From Druceiella hillmani (lineage: Eukaryota > Arthropoda > Insecta > Lepidoptera > Hepialidae), in NCBI GenBank assembly GCA_039881145.1, contig JAYKKI010000007.1, forward strand, positions 44,330,501 to 44,394,500: a stretch of 64,000 nt of DNA, given 5' to 3'. Below the pieces are notes generated by a model that was not told the origin of the DNA, ran no database searches, and saw nothing but the letters and a program-made list of their open reading frames with translations. Positions 48,117 through 60,062 of the stretch are shown in pieces. The translations under genes were made by a program, and so were the position numbers. How positions within the stretch are numbered: the stretch's first letter is position 1; every line of letters begins with the position of its first letter.

Positions 48117-50078
48117 TACCCTTTGAGTAAATTGTCGGAGCGCATTACAATTAATATTATAAGGGAACGCGGGAGAAAAAAGGGTCGACGGAACTGAACA
48201 CTAATTTTTCAACTATAGCTTGCACTTGACCAATTTTTTCATTGGCACAAACGCAAAAATCTGTTTAATTTTAAAGTAAAAATTTAAATTTGATTAAATA
48301 CGTTACCGTCACAAATCATTAAACTGGCTGCGATAAAATTAAGACTTGTAGTTGTTTATAGTTAATTTTTGCTTTTGGCACTTAAAAAATATTTTGTTGC
48401 GAAACATCAAAAAATTGTATAAAAATAATTTTATGTTAAAAAGGTGTGCATAGTACAAAAATTCAAAAATTTTCGAAAGTGTTATATCAACCATCCTTTG
48501 AATTAAAATTACGGGTTGTGAAAATTTTGCAAATTGCGTTAAGTAGCGGTTAGAAATAATTTTTCGAAAATTGCATATTTCTCTTTATTCAATATTATTG
48601 TCTTTTATATTAGTTTATTGTAATTATTTTCCCAAAAAATATTTCATTCACCTGTAAAGCATCTCAAAAAGCTTATTTTAATACCTTGCTGATATACATC
48701 CTATGCATATTCAAATTTCTTAGACTATCTTTCGACTTCGTTTTATTTCTTGTACTTTCACCCTTATATATTATATTCATTAGCCACCTCATTCTTTTTA
48801 CCCTCATCTTTTTTCTACATTATCCATGATCTATTTATTACAAAGAAACGAGCCAGTATTCTGTTAAGTAAATGTAACATATGGTATTTCATATAGTTTC
48901 CCATTGGTGAATACATTCGTAATTGTCCCTCGCATCACTTGCAATTATACGCCATTCGATAAATAATTCAAGGAACAGTAATTTAACGATGTATATAAAT
49001 GGCTTAGAATTCTTCGAACAGTAATGCCGGTGATGACTATCAATGTCGAGAGATAAAACAGAAAAAAGAAGTTTAAAATAAGGATAATAGATAACGTTTT
49101 GAAAAGCGGGACATAATATGTCGTCATTATCAAAATAAACCGTAATCTTTAATCATACATTTTGTTCAGTATATAGTTTGTCGTGATTACTCTCTTCATT
49201 ACCAAGGTTCGTATCTTAAAAAAAGGAAATGATATGCCTATTATACTTTCCTATATAAAAAATAAAACAAATTTTTAAATGCGTTACGACTCATTAAAAT
49301 TACAATTTAAAAAAATACCGCTGAATTTTTTTATCTCACCAAAATTACACTCAACCAAATAGATCACGTCATATTTCATTTTTAAAAGTGGTTTTAGTAG
49401 TTTTATTTTTCATATGTTTCTCATTAATATTTTCTTTCATCTGAAATTTTCCATTTTTTCTGAATCACCTATCATAATATCTTAATTGAAGACATAAAAT
49501 TAACATAACGTTACAGAGTTTTTAACTCTTCAGGTAAATAACTTCAAAATACTCACTCAAGTTAACGACATTGTCACACTTATGTCGAAAATTGTTAATT
49601 GTTAAGATACAGCACATTGTCATCAACATTAATCACACTACCGCAACATAATTTAGTATGTAACACTCAATGTAATTAAAATAACTTAATAAAACAACAC
49701 CAGATAACGAGAAGTTCATTTACTTAATTAGACACTAATTAATTAACACAACAATTATAAATTACGCTAACGAATTATTTTTGTTTTGCTTCAGGCGCGA
49801 TGTCCCAATATCACTTATTTGTTTAGTGGCCAATATTTATTATTATCGTTAAAAATTTAAAGCCTTTCTTGGTTTTAATTTATTTGCCATTGTCGGTTTA
49901 GTTAAATTGAGTATATAGAATAAAACGTAATTTTTTTTGAAGGGCAGAAAAAAACTTTGTATATTACTCCAAGCAATATGAATAATTATTTATATTGCGA
50001 TTTGATCTTTCTAATTCACTTTCAATAGAGGTACTAATAATTGTATTATTTAATAAGTACACAAAATTAAAATGTATT
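48117..50078. other. anonymous AT-rich sequence
   Basis: Beyond the GC-richer patch at 48120-48190 nothing is recognised. Confidence 0.4.
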
Positions 50079-50086
50079 TATATGTA

Positions 50087-50157
<71 letters not shown>

Positions 50158-50158
50158 T
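50079..50158. repeat. (TA)n microsatellite
   Basis: TA array of about 80 bp with TATG interruptions at both edges. Confidence 0.95.
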
Positions 50159-50514
50159 CTTTTAAATAATATCAAGTATATTAATACTTGTCAATATATA
50201 AATACATAAGTTCATGATAATATATTAAGTTCATACTTAATTTTAAACTTTAATTTATCTCATTGTGTTGTGTGCAACCTCTAATTGGTAATTTGATTAA
50301 ATGGCGATCATAAAATATAAAAATACTTACGTTTTTAAATATGACTAATAGATTATATGTGAATGTCACATAAATTAACCCGTGATCTAAGCTTAACAGA
50401 TCAGTCAATGTCATTTAACATTACAATCAATATAAACTAAACGATGCACGATGGTCTGCATCTAAAATTTCAGTGTAAATCGCTTCACGGATCAGTGAAA
50501 GTCGCTCAACAACA

Positions 50515-50765
50515 CAATACGTATCACTTGACAGCGCGCAGTGTGGATCACCTCAGAGCGCGGTGCGGATCACCTAACAGCGCGCGGTGCGGATCGGCTC
50601 ATAACACCGTGTGAATCGCGGTGTAGAACGTATAGCGCGACGCGGTATGGAGCAATGTAGCGCCGAGCGACGTGCTGGCTCGGGCGCCCGCGAGAGACTG
50701 CCGCCCGCCCAGAAGGCGTTAGGCCGCCCAGCAGCGCCCGGCATGCGCGGCATCGAGCTTTTATC
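50515..50765. promoter_or_regulatory. CpG-rich island, candidate promoter or first exon
   Basis: About 250 bp of strongly GC- and CpG-rich DNA in an otherwise very AT-rich window. The left part holds diverged 22-24-bp tandem units built on 'gcggatcacct.acagcgcg' (about 50525-50605). The right part is unique and rich in 'cgcc' and 'gcgc'. Both strands have ~65-codon ORFs (plus 50611-50799, minus 50570-50767) that are Arg/Ala-rich, as expected from composition alone. No TATA box, canonical donor site or known protein motif decides a strand. A host promoter or 5' UTR exon is the simplest reading; a GC-rich transposon piece is the alternative. Confidence 0.4.
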
Positions 50766-52234
50766 AATGAAACTTTTTAAAGTTCACCTGAGTTTTTAGT
50801 ATTATTGCGATTAGTGGTGACAAGTTATTTTTTCCTTTGGATAGTTATAGATTTAGTATGTAAAAAATATTTAGATATAAAAAATTCAATGAAATATTTT
50901 TATTTACAAAGTTATTTTAATTTTAAAATAATTCATGTGAGTGTTTACTTTTGATAGATTGTTATGAATCCGCCATTTAATTACGTGGCACTTATAAATT
51001 ATGAATATATTAAGAACTTACACATATAAATATTTAAAAATATATCACGCGTGAGTCACCCTGAAAAAAATCAAACTTTTTCAACACTTTTTAATATAAA
51101 ATATGATTAGTAGACTGCATCTGTACCCATCCCTTAAAAATTGCAGTGTACACTAAACTAAATCTAAAAAACTTTTATTATTGAAGAAACTAAAAAAAAA
51201 ACAAATTACCAAAAATCTGCCCAAGTACGAAAACCGAGTACGTTGATAAAAGCTCTTAAAAGTCTTATGTTCCCATTGAAAATAGGAACAGAAGTCTAAG
51301 GAAAATCCAGTTAATTTTCCATTACGAAAATAACATAAAGTTTAAAAGTAATTTACCAACTTCTAAGCATCTGCTAAATAACTAAAAAATAAGTTTCCAA
51401 TCTGGAGTTAAGCAATTGTTTTCTGAAAAAAGTATGTATTTAATCATAATACGAGTACATCAATTTAAAATAAGCATATTAACTAAAACAATTGTAGGAA
51501 TATATATCTTCCTTTTTTTTTGTAAACACAATGAAACAAAACAATCTCTTTTAATGTAATATAAAAAAAACCTACATGGTGTTAATTCTGGTAGATCCCT
51601 GAATTATTAATCGTTTATTTTATGATATTGCAATTGAATTGATTATCAGTGAATGATAATTTTGCTTGAGTCAAATTATCATCTGGAGAACTTATACAAA
51701 ATCATTTGGTAATTTTTATAGAATATTTAAAAATTAATAAATATTCATTGTATATTTTTTTTAAAATTAATTTAACCGTTATATGAAAGCCAAAAATCTG
51801 CTGTTTTTATTTTTTTTTAATTTTATATACATATATCACCATCACGATATTCTAGGTATTATTGATATACCACTTCATACGCGGAAAAACCAAAAAAATC
51901 TAATTTAAACATAAACCTTTCCGCCAGTCGAACCTAAAGTACCAAACCATTTGTTAAACGATGCTATAGGGTGAAGTTGAAGTGAACTTTAAGCAACAAT
52001 ACAAATAACTAAATTGACATACGAAAGCAATACAACCCCTAGCTGGGACTTGAAACGAACAAACTTAAACAATTACAAGAATCTCAGACTCTGTGCTTCA
52101 TTCTTTTGTGATCACGAAATTCTTTGAGATAACTACTTTTAATATAATAGGGTATTATAGGAGTGCGCAAAACCGTATATTCCTTGTGGTCAAATAAAGC
52201 GAAATTAGTGAAAGCACCTTATTACTCAAGTCCT
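50766..52234. other. anonymous AT-rich sequence
   Basis: No feature recognised in 1.5 kb. Confidence 0.4.
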
Positions 52235-52400
52235 ATCGACCACCATACCTCCTTCGTTCAGATTCTGTCGCCGCCTTTAAAATGATAACTGGACACGACT
52301 ACTTGGCTTTCCACCTTTATCGAATCATATTTTTCCATCCACTGCATGCCAACATTGTGGTCACGAGAAAATTGACATAGGCTATATCATCGCAATATAT
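52235..52400 (+). mobile_element. LINE C-terminal zinc-knuckle remnant
   Basis: A plus frame reads RSDSVAAFKMITGHDYLAFH then LYRI. After a one-base frame change it gives FPSTACQHCGHEKIDIGYI. The block 'RxxxVAxFRLxTGHDxLAxHLxRI' followed by a CxxCG knuckle is the C-terminal end of RNase H-bearing LINE proteins in insects. It is short, frameshifted and without any upstream RT core. Confidence 0.55.
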
Positions 52401-54299
52401 ACATAGTTCTTAACATTTGCGTCACAATAACGAACATTTCGTCTACACGGTAACCGGTCTGCTGTTCAGTGCATCGCCAATGGTTAGAACGAAAAAGTTG
52501 GATGGAAAGAAAGGGTGAAAGTTTGAAGATAAAAATTCAGTAAATTCATCCCTTGGTATAAATGTTTTAACGCCTAAATATGTAATGGTTTTAAATATAT
52601 CATCGTATGAGCAATTCGTTCTAAACGACCCGATATTAAATGTATTACCAAATGATCAATATGTTTAAATTAATCTATCACCTTAGAAGCGAGCATATGT
52701 CGCAATTGAAAATTATTCAAAATTTATTGGCTACATGGGCCAAATAAATGAGTTGGAAAAAAATCTTATTCCATTGCACAATACTCGTATTTATGTTAAA
52801 ACTCCTAAAATTGACGATATTAAAATCAATCATAGAAGGTCACTTTGTCGCATGCTCTACGCTCCAAACAGATTCTCCTCGCTCGAAGTATTTTCTTTTT
52901 ATAACGAGGATAATTAATGCAATACCGCATTACTCTAAGGTATTCATCTTTACATTTCAAAATGTGTTACACATTCATTTACATTGAAAACAATTAAGCT
53001 TCTTTATTAACAATTACATTTCTCTCATTTTAAAAGCATTTTGTGATCCTTTTTGTCATGCAAATAATTAATGCCGTACTCGAGGCGTCTATTCTTCTCT
53101 CATTATAAAATAATCACCTTGAAAATTTTCATTGATATTGTGCCCGCCACACGGTTAAGAAATTACCAAGTTTTAAGACTTTCAAAATTATTTCTATTTT
53201 ACCCTTGAACTGAACAGTTTGATTCGACTGATGTATGTGAATTTTAAGACAGGCGTAGTAATTTTCATTTCAAGAGTAAGGGATCGTAAGTATTATATTA
53301 TTCTGGAGAGTATAAAACGTACAGACATAAAGGAGGAATAATTCCGAAAAAAAAACCGTTGTGAAAGAATGTTCTACAAGATTACTTTTGATACTTTTTG
53401 AATTGTACATGTTTTTTTTATTTCATCGGTGTTTTGTTGTTACCATAAAAAAACAATAATAAAATAAAACGTAGAATTGGGACATATATTTGTCTGTTAT
53501 GAAAGCAAACCTGTTATCGCTATACTGTAATTATTTAAACGAGTTTTAATATTTAAACGATTTGTGTTGGATTTAAAATAAATAAAAAGTAAACAACACT
53601 CATTTTTTTATTTTCTTCACCTTTAACCAGAATGGACTACTAATAATGCGATTAAGTTTGCAATTTATTTGTGAAGTACAACTAGTTAACAAGACAGTAC
53701 AGTTAGTAGATTAGCACCAAATAAAGTCAATGTGTAAAACTTTCTTTATTAGGAATCTATATAGGCTTTTTAACACGATTTTTAACATTTTGTTATTTGC
53801 AAAAAGTATAGTGTGCTAGGAATAAATTTATCACTAGCATGTTTTACTAGTTATAAAGGATAATATGACTAGAAGTCCATTGTTGTTTTTTTATTAAAAC
53901 TGATTAAAATAATTACTTCAATTAAAACCTTAATTTTAATTTAAGTTTTGTTGGTAATACGGGTATAAATATTTATCATTCAAACGGCATGAAACATCAT
54001 CGACGGATGTAAATACTGACCGAATCAATCACACATTAAAATGTTTTAACACTTTGGCAAAACTCGTAGCTATCAGCCAAGTTTTTTTAACTCATATGTA
54101 GCAAACAATTGTTTATTGAGTAGCAAGCAGTTTTTTTTCCATTTGGACAATGATATAAAAAAAAACTAAGGAAAAGCCTTTCCCCTTTTAGGGTAAAAGG
54201 ATACTAGATGGTCTAAAAGGTACAAATATATTATGCATGTAGAATCATTAGGGATTCCAATTATGTACCAGCCATAAAATATACTATTTGGAATAGAAC
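52401..54299. other. anonymous AT-rich sequence
   Basis: Overlapping plus ORFs at 52735-52987 have no motif. 54170-54200 carries 'cccttttagggtaaaagg', echoing the block at 54321, so the SINE-like region may start here. Confidence 0.35.
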
Positions 54300-54425
54300 T
54301 TTTAAGGATTCGTAGCCATGCCCCTTTTAGGGATTCGAACCCGCTACGGCCCTTTATTGTCTGTAAGAGTTCCGCAACACCCAGCTAAAGACTTTAAAGG
54401 ATTTGCGGGTGAGGTGAACACTACT
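54300..54425 (-). mobile_element. candidate tRNA-derived SINE head
   Basis: Read on the minus strand, 'gggttcgaatcc' (54331-54342) is a perfect Pol III B box. An A-box-like 'tagctgggtg' (54378-54387) lies 36 nt upstream, the normal spacing. The sequence does not fold into a full tRNA: the acceptor arm does not pair. This suggests a tRNA-related SINE or tRNA pseudogene. Confidence 0.4.
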
Positions 54426-55062
54426 GGCTCGTTAATGAATTATACGGATGTCATATTAAATTTTTTTTTTCAAAGAAATTTTAAAAATACTATATATTAA
54501 GTCATTAATTAATCTGCCGTTTCAGTTCACAAAATTATTTAACTTTTATATGTAAATAATAAAATAATTTGTCTAATATATAAGCACTATCGTTATTCGT
54601 ACGACTGCAGGCGTGTATGGAAAAATAAAATTTCTTTCTTGAATAATTCTTTTGTCTTTTACCTAAAACATTGAATAAGTTCAACCTTAAGAGGGTCTGC
54701 CTCTTTGAATTTTGTATGTCATAAGTAATTAGTAAGGGAAACTAATGATAGTCGGATGGCCAAATGAAAGTATTTTTTTACGTATTACTTTTTCTATCTT
54801 GGAACGAGCAAGTTGAATAGAAAAGCAACTTCATGTCTACCATAAGGGCTATTAGTACATGAAGTTGTTTATCTGTTACATTATGAGAAAATAAGAGAAG
54901 CTCTACAAATAAAGTTAATTTGACGTCGTATTATCAAAGAGATCAATATTTTCTTCTTCGACTATTTAAAACCACAACTTGGCTGCATCACAGGAGAGTA
55001 CACTCATCAGTTGTTGCGCATATACTGCGTGTTGCTTCACACGTCTTTAGCCTTAAGGAGAA
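54426..55062. other. no gene; small inverted repeat
   Basis: 'gcaacttcatgt' (about 54824) pairs with 'acatgaagttgt' (about 54857). A TATA-like 'ctatttaaaacc' occurs at 54961. Nothing else. Confidence 0.4.
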
Positions 55063-55213
55063 TTCACGAAACAAGAGTGCTCTAATTTCTGTTCGTGAAA
55101 TTTTCATATTTTGCTTAATCTTTACCTACCGAAACTCAGTTGCTAACTGAATGTTAGATCGAACGCCAAGCCCGTGTCTAGAATTTTCAAATAATTTCCA
55201 CAACATTCTAGAA
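55063..55213. promoter_or_regulatory. cluster of four heat-shock-element dyads
   Basis: Perfect two-unit HSEs lie at 55063-55070 (TTCACGAA), 55092-55099 (TTCGTGAA), 55181-55188 (GAATTTTC) and 55206-55213 (TTCTAGAA). HSF binds alternating nGAAn units. Four dyads in 151 bp are more than this base composition should give by chance. No heat-shock ORF is visible on either side, so function is unproven; a TATA-like 'tttaaatag' on the minus strand lies ~100 bp away. Confidence 0.35.
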
Positions 55214-56199
55214 TGTGTTGGACAAAAGAGGCGGGTTTATTTATTGTCAACCTAATATATGTTGTTAATGTATTTGTACAAACCTACTTTGTCAACATAT
55301 ATAGCGTAAACGGGTATTATATATTGGCATATTAGAACATTCCAATGTAAAGATATCATATTTTATACTTCGCTGTATTATAAATTTATTTCAGCATAAA
55401 TTAATTTTACTAAATACATTTTGCAATTTGACAAAACATAAACATTTTACATAAGATGATATATTACGTTAAAGCTATTAATTTTACCGCCGAATTTAGT
55501 CAACACTATAATTTCCCTTTATTTAAAAGCTATCGCATTTCAAAAAGTTACGTTGTTTACGTCCTAAGTAAGTTTTATAAAACTTAACGTAACTCGAGGC
55601 TAAAGGTGTTTGCCTTCAACAATTAAACTTTTTTAACTTCATCTTCGTTTATATTGTTACGATCGGTGATGAGAAATTTTCGGTAATAAATTCACTAATG
55701 GACGAAAGCTTTAAAAGGGTTTGTGCTAAAATGTTGAGAGGAGCTAAAGTGATTATAAATTTTTAATTATTGTAATTATGTAATCAATCGAACATATTAT
55801 AAAGTAGTTCTTGAAATCAAAGCAACTTGTGTTGCATTTGGGTGACTATAAAGTCACAGATTTCTTAATTTAAAATGTATATTTCTAGTTAAACCATTTA
55901 AAAGTACATATTTTTGCAAAGTAAATATATTGCTTATCATATTTTTCACAGGAGTAAAAATAAATTAGAAAACTGTAAATTCACACAGAATTAGAAATAA
56001 ATGATTTTTTGATTTTTCAATTATGTGTGCTATAAGACTTTCAATCATGTTGACTTAAAATTATATAATGACCAGTGAGTAAAAAATGTGAGTAATATGA
56101 ATAAAAAAATACGTTTTAAAAAGCCATATCTGTTTGATGCATGAAACAAAAAAACTGGAAAATTTTAGAGAAATTTAAACTCTAGGCCTCAGCATACGA
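55214..56199. other. anonymous AT-rich sequence
   Basis: No recognised feature apart from an 18-bp palindrome at about 55567. Confidence 0.4.
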
Positions 56200-56312
56200 T
56201 ATGAATTTCAAATGGATATCTCAAGTTGTTTCTAAGAAAAGTGGCTTTGAGAGACTGACGGACAATCAAGGGTTCCTATAAGGGTTCCGCATTTTTTTTT
56301 TATTTTGAGAAA
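56200..56312 (+). mobile_element. LINE 3' tail fragment
   Basis: Ordered blocks 'tgagagactgacggacaatc', 'aagggttcctataagggttc' and 'cgcatttttttttt' form a tail like the others here. It is non-coding. Confidence 0.55.
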
Positions 56313-57570
56313 TGAAACTCTAAAAACAAGTAATTTAAAACAAAAACGTATATACACACTTTTAAAAAAACATTTAATTCTAAACAAATATAAACCAGTT
56401 TATTCATAAATGCCTTTCATACCTGAATAGAACTCACGTTAAGAGGGGAGGGTACGTGGTATTTCACGTATTGTTTTTCATTCACTCTTTCCAACACCGA
56501 TTTGTCAACACTTAACACTACTTCATACATTCATAATACTAGTCTCATTATAGAGAGATAAAAATGGGTTTTCCAAGTTGAAAAGCAACTGCAAGAAACC
56601 TCTTTCCGATATCCTCGATGATTTAAAACAATGTGTCAACTATCCACCGACTAAAAAATATTTTGTTACACTAAATTGAAAAAAATCACTCGGCGGATCA
56701 GTTAGATACCAAAGGCCGACCGTATATTCCGCATTTTTTGAGACGTGAAACTTCTTTATGCGCTCTAGGATAAAATAGCCGATGCAAAATTAACGCATGA
56801 AGTTAATAATATTGTACTTTAACATGTCAAGTCTTGTCTAATAAAATATAAACAGCTTTTTAAATGGTTTGTGATTTTCATATCATCCTTCCACAGCGGC
56901 CATGATAATCTCTGTCTTAATTCAATTATAATATCTACACTGCCCCACTGAATATTGCAAGCCATATATGTATATATATATATATATACTAATAAATAAA
57001 CAGTGAACATAAAATCGGAGTGTGGATTATCGGGGACACGGCTGGGTAGTTTACGTGAATACATATATATTAACTCGTAATATTTTTACATTCCCGTACC
57101 GCTTCACTCTATCACACAGTGTTTTATGGATTACTGGATTGCTCTTAAGAATATATAATTTCTATATGTTAATTTGAATTGTTTACGAGTATAAGTCGAA
57201 ATTGCATGAAGTTTTCTTAATTTTTAATTCTAAATCCATTCCATACTAATGTTTTATATAAACAATAAACAAATTTGATGAGAGCAGTCGATTGAAACTA
57301 AAACGAGTGTCTTAGCTTCCCCGAGTCAAAATTTAATCTAAACGGAAATTATGTGACACGGCGAAACGACCTCAAAATGTCATCGCGTCCCGCTTCGCCG
57401 CGCGCGATGCTTCATAGTCCCTAATCAACGTAATTAATTTTTTGATCCTTTAACTATCGTGTGGTGTAATTAAATTTTGGTTGTGGATGGTAGATACGTA
57501 GCTGCAATGCCAAACTATATCCCCTGATGTTACTATCATAAGTTTTCTGAATTGCCTCCTACTAAGGAAT
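56313..57570. other. no gene; GC-rich scrap near 57380
   Basis: 57355-57415 has 'tcgcgtcccgcttcgccgcg', which resembles the 'gcgaagcggg' head of insect short repeats read on the minus strand. A short TA run lies at 56969-56988. The rest is anonymous. Confidence 0.35.
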
Positions 57571-57780
57571 CAAATTTAAAGACATACGTGATGTAATATT
57601 ATTTCTACTTTCTTTAATTTCTTTACCACGACCTAAGTTTCATTGTATTATAACATCTTCAGGTGGACTATTAGCAAAGATATGAATCTTTGCTATTTAG
57701 ATTAAAGAAAATTATTTCTACTTTCTTTAATTTAAATTAAAGAAAGTTCTACAAAATTAACGCAAAAATATTCAATATTT
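57571..57780. mobile_element. palindromic foldback MITE, copy 3 (rearranged)
   Basis: The left arm (57571-57680) matches copies 1 and 2 ('acgtgatgtaatattatttc', 'caggtggactattagcaaag'). The right arm is replaced by a scrambled stretch that includes a perfect 28-bp palindrome (57720-57747) made from the 'actttctttaa' block. The one-sided 'ctacaaaattaacgc' and 'atattcaat' flank is kept. Confidence 0.75.
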
Positions 57781-58061
57781 AAAGACGAATTTCGCCAAAA
57801 GGCAAAGAACTGAATGTACTGTCAAACTGCAAATTTGTCCCAGTTTTTCACGACAGCATGTAGCCATTATCAATAGATATATTTAAAGATGTGTATTGTG
57901 AAAATTTATGAATTCTTATGTGAACGAATTTCGCAGTTGGCTAGTAAGCCACTATCGTTCCTTTGACATATTTTACATGCATTGTATATTTATCATTTAT
58001 AATTTAGTAGTTACAAAGGTTATAGTTTATCCTTACTCATATTTTCATACTACCTACGTAT
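57781..58061. other. no feature recognised
   Basis: The 77-codon ORF at 57908-58141 ends inside the neighbouring repeat and is not supported. Confidence 0.35.
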
Positions 58062-58190
58062 TTCAACAAGCGAGGAATTCTGACGCATGGATTCTTCACC
58101 CACACGCACGAGGTGACGAGGGACGGGAAAAATTTTCTTAAATATCACGCGTACGAAACTCCAGGCAAAAGCTAGTAGAGCTATAGCTGC
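58062..58190 (-). mobile_element. short insect repeat fragment
   Basis: On the minus strand it begins 'ctactagcttttgcctggag' and continues 'tttcgtacgcgtgatattta', a decayed form of the 'actagcttttgcccgcggcttcg' type head common to short insect repeats. It is non-coding. Confidence 0.5.
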
Positions 58191-58347
58191 AATGTAACTA
58201 ACTATACTAGTCGACGTAAAAATTTCATTCACTTATTGCTGTGAAGTTGTCTATAATTTTTTTTCAGATGAATTTCAAAGTAAAATCCATACATGCAAAT
58301 TTAAAATTATTTGTGGGCTAATATTGTTAAATAACGTTATAGTATTC

Positions 58348-58349
<2 letters not shown>

Positions 58350-58391
<42 letters not shown>
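58350..58391. repeat. (TA)n microsatellite
   Basis: TA array of about 42 bp. Confidence 0.93.
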
Positions 58392-58393
<2 letters not shown>

Positions 58394-58499
58394 GCATAGG
58401 TATTTAGTTCCAAGTAAATAAATTAAATTTATAATAAGAATAAAATATTTAGTAATAAAATAGTAAGGAGCATTGTAAATTTCGCAGCCAAAACATAAA

Positions 58500-59480
58500 A
58501 ATACACAGAAATAAGAAATTTTTCCCGTGTCTTAGCGTATTCACCTTCTAGATCGATGTACTTATTTCATCTTATTTCTTAAGCCATTACAGCATTCTTA
58601 AAAATGCCCTTAAGGCCTTCAAAATAGAAGTAATTTGCAGCTTTGGCTTTTTCACTTGATTTACATTTCTATCTACGTAAATGGTTTCAAAGATTAGGAA
58701 GGAGGTGAAAGTCAGAAGTTATTAAGATCAGGTAAATATGGGGTTACTGTAAGTAACCATCCAGTGAGTATCCACAATCATGGATTGTGGATTTGAATTA
58801 CTTACCGTATAGGCATGGTTTCTAGGGACATGTGAGCATATTTTGCTCTGAAGAAACAAAACCCTTTTTATTAATATTTATGGCCGTTTTTCCTTTATTT
58901 CATCATACATTCAACTTTAAAAAGTGCAATAATAAGTGAAGTTAAGGATCAAATGATACCCCAATCCTATGGTAGGTAAGCATTCGAGTCCCAGAAAGCT
59001 AACGTCATTACCTTGTCTGTCGACAAAATCATTTTAGCTTTCCTTGGAACTAGTGTCTACGTTGACTATAGACTTGAATGATAGACTCAATTTTTTCAAC
59101 CTGTCATAATTAATTCAAAATACTTGGACGAAATCGCCAGTCATCTGATTTTTTTGGTTTTCGACTAAAAGAAGCCCATCTCATAGACAATAAAGGAATC
59201 TAAGCTCATTGCGAAAAATAATTTGTGATCACTCATAAGAGTCGCTTAGAGTTTTAAATATCTTTCTTAATCTATGGTTTTTTTAATCTATGGTCTCTGA
59301 GTGGAAGTGGAAAGTCAAATCACAAATTTTCTTTAGTATTCAAAATACTACACTTTTTGCAATTTTATATGACGAAGCAGATCCTTCCAGCATTGTCATC
59401 ACGTCTTCATTGATCTGTTTAATGTTAATCTCTTCCACAGACACTTAACAATGGTACGATGTTCAATTCTAACCATATTT
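58500..59480 (-). pseudogene. mariner transposase relic
   Basis: Minus-strand remains of a mariner transposase, with an ATG context at 59473-59475. Visible in order are a helix-turn-helix region (IEHRTIVKCLWK, then INEDVMTMLEGSASSYKI at about 59355-59434), a linker block (about 59130-59170), the catalytic-domain strand ILSTDKVMTLAFWDS (about 58985-59030), a PxxxPDL-like stretch (about 58715-58745), and the C-terminal KYIDLEGEYAK (58531-58564). Many stops and frameshifts are present. The first catalytic region, which should read DETW just before the KVMTL strand, appears deleted. No TIRs were identified. The length (~1 kb) fits an almost full mariner ORF. It is dead. Confidence 0.8.
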
Positions 59481-59941
59481 AAGAAATCTGTCACTTGTCA
59501 TTCCTTAAATCGGTATAAACTTGAAACCAAAAGTAACGAAAAAATGAAACAATGCACATCGACCCCATAGATTTGGTGGATATGTCGAAAGTAATACATC
59601 TACAATATTACATTTATTTTCTTGCGAGACCGCGAACTTTTTAATTTTTCTTCGTAATTATTACGCTCAGAATAATAAGCGGCTTGACAGTAAAAACTGT
59701 TTCGTACATCATTTTCATCACTTAGAACTAGCTTATGAGTAAGTTTGTTAATTCACGTTAAAAAAATAAATATGAAAACTTCTTCACTAAAAGTGGCTAT
59801 GGTTATTTTAAATATAATAATAAATAGAGAACAGATTTCAATCATAGAGGCCAATAGGTAAATGAGTTGGTTTCCTTGCAAAAGAATATAAGAAAATCAG
59901 ATGTACATACATACATAAAAATAAGTATTCATTCACAATCC
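59481..59941. other. flank of mariner relic, no gene
   Basis: Slightly GC-richer at 59625-59700 ('cttgcgagaccgcgaac'), possibly the missing 5' end of the element. No TIR is seen. Confidence 0.3.
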
Positions 59942-60062
59942 ATTTTTAGGATTCCGAACTTCGAAGACTACTGCTATGTGGCAAAGTTGTGTGTCCAGCC
60001 GTAGTTTGTATGTCGGTTATAGATTTCTGACTTCTATACTAAATAAGATAGAGGCTTGAAAT
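59942..60062 (-). mobile_element. LINE 3' tail fragment, minus orientation
   Basis: Read on the minus strand it gives 'gaaatttcaagcctctatct'-like sequence, then 'taaccgacatacaaactac' and 'agttcggaatcctaaaaatg'. The order fits a tail ending in 'cggaa(t/c)cctaaaa'. Confidence 0.5.

Noticed and set aside
52735..52987. two overlapping plus ORFs
   Set aside because: No recognised motif, and they lie in different frames of the same AT-rich stretch.
55560..55590. 18-bp palindrome 'taagttttataaaactta'
   Set aside because: An AT-only core this short is expected by chance in such DNA.
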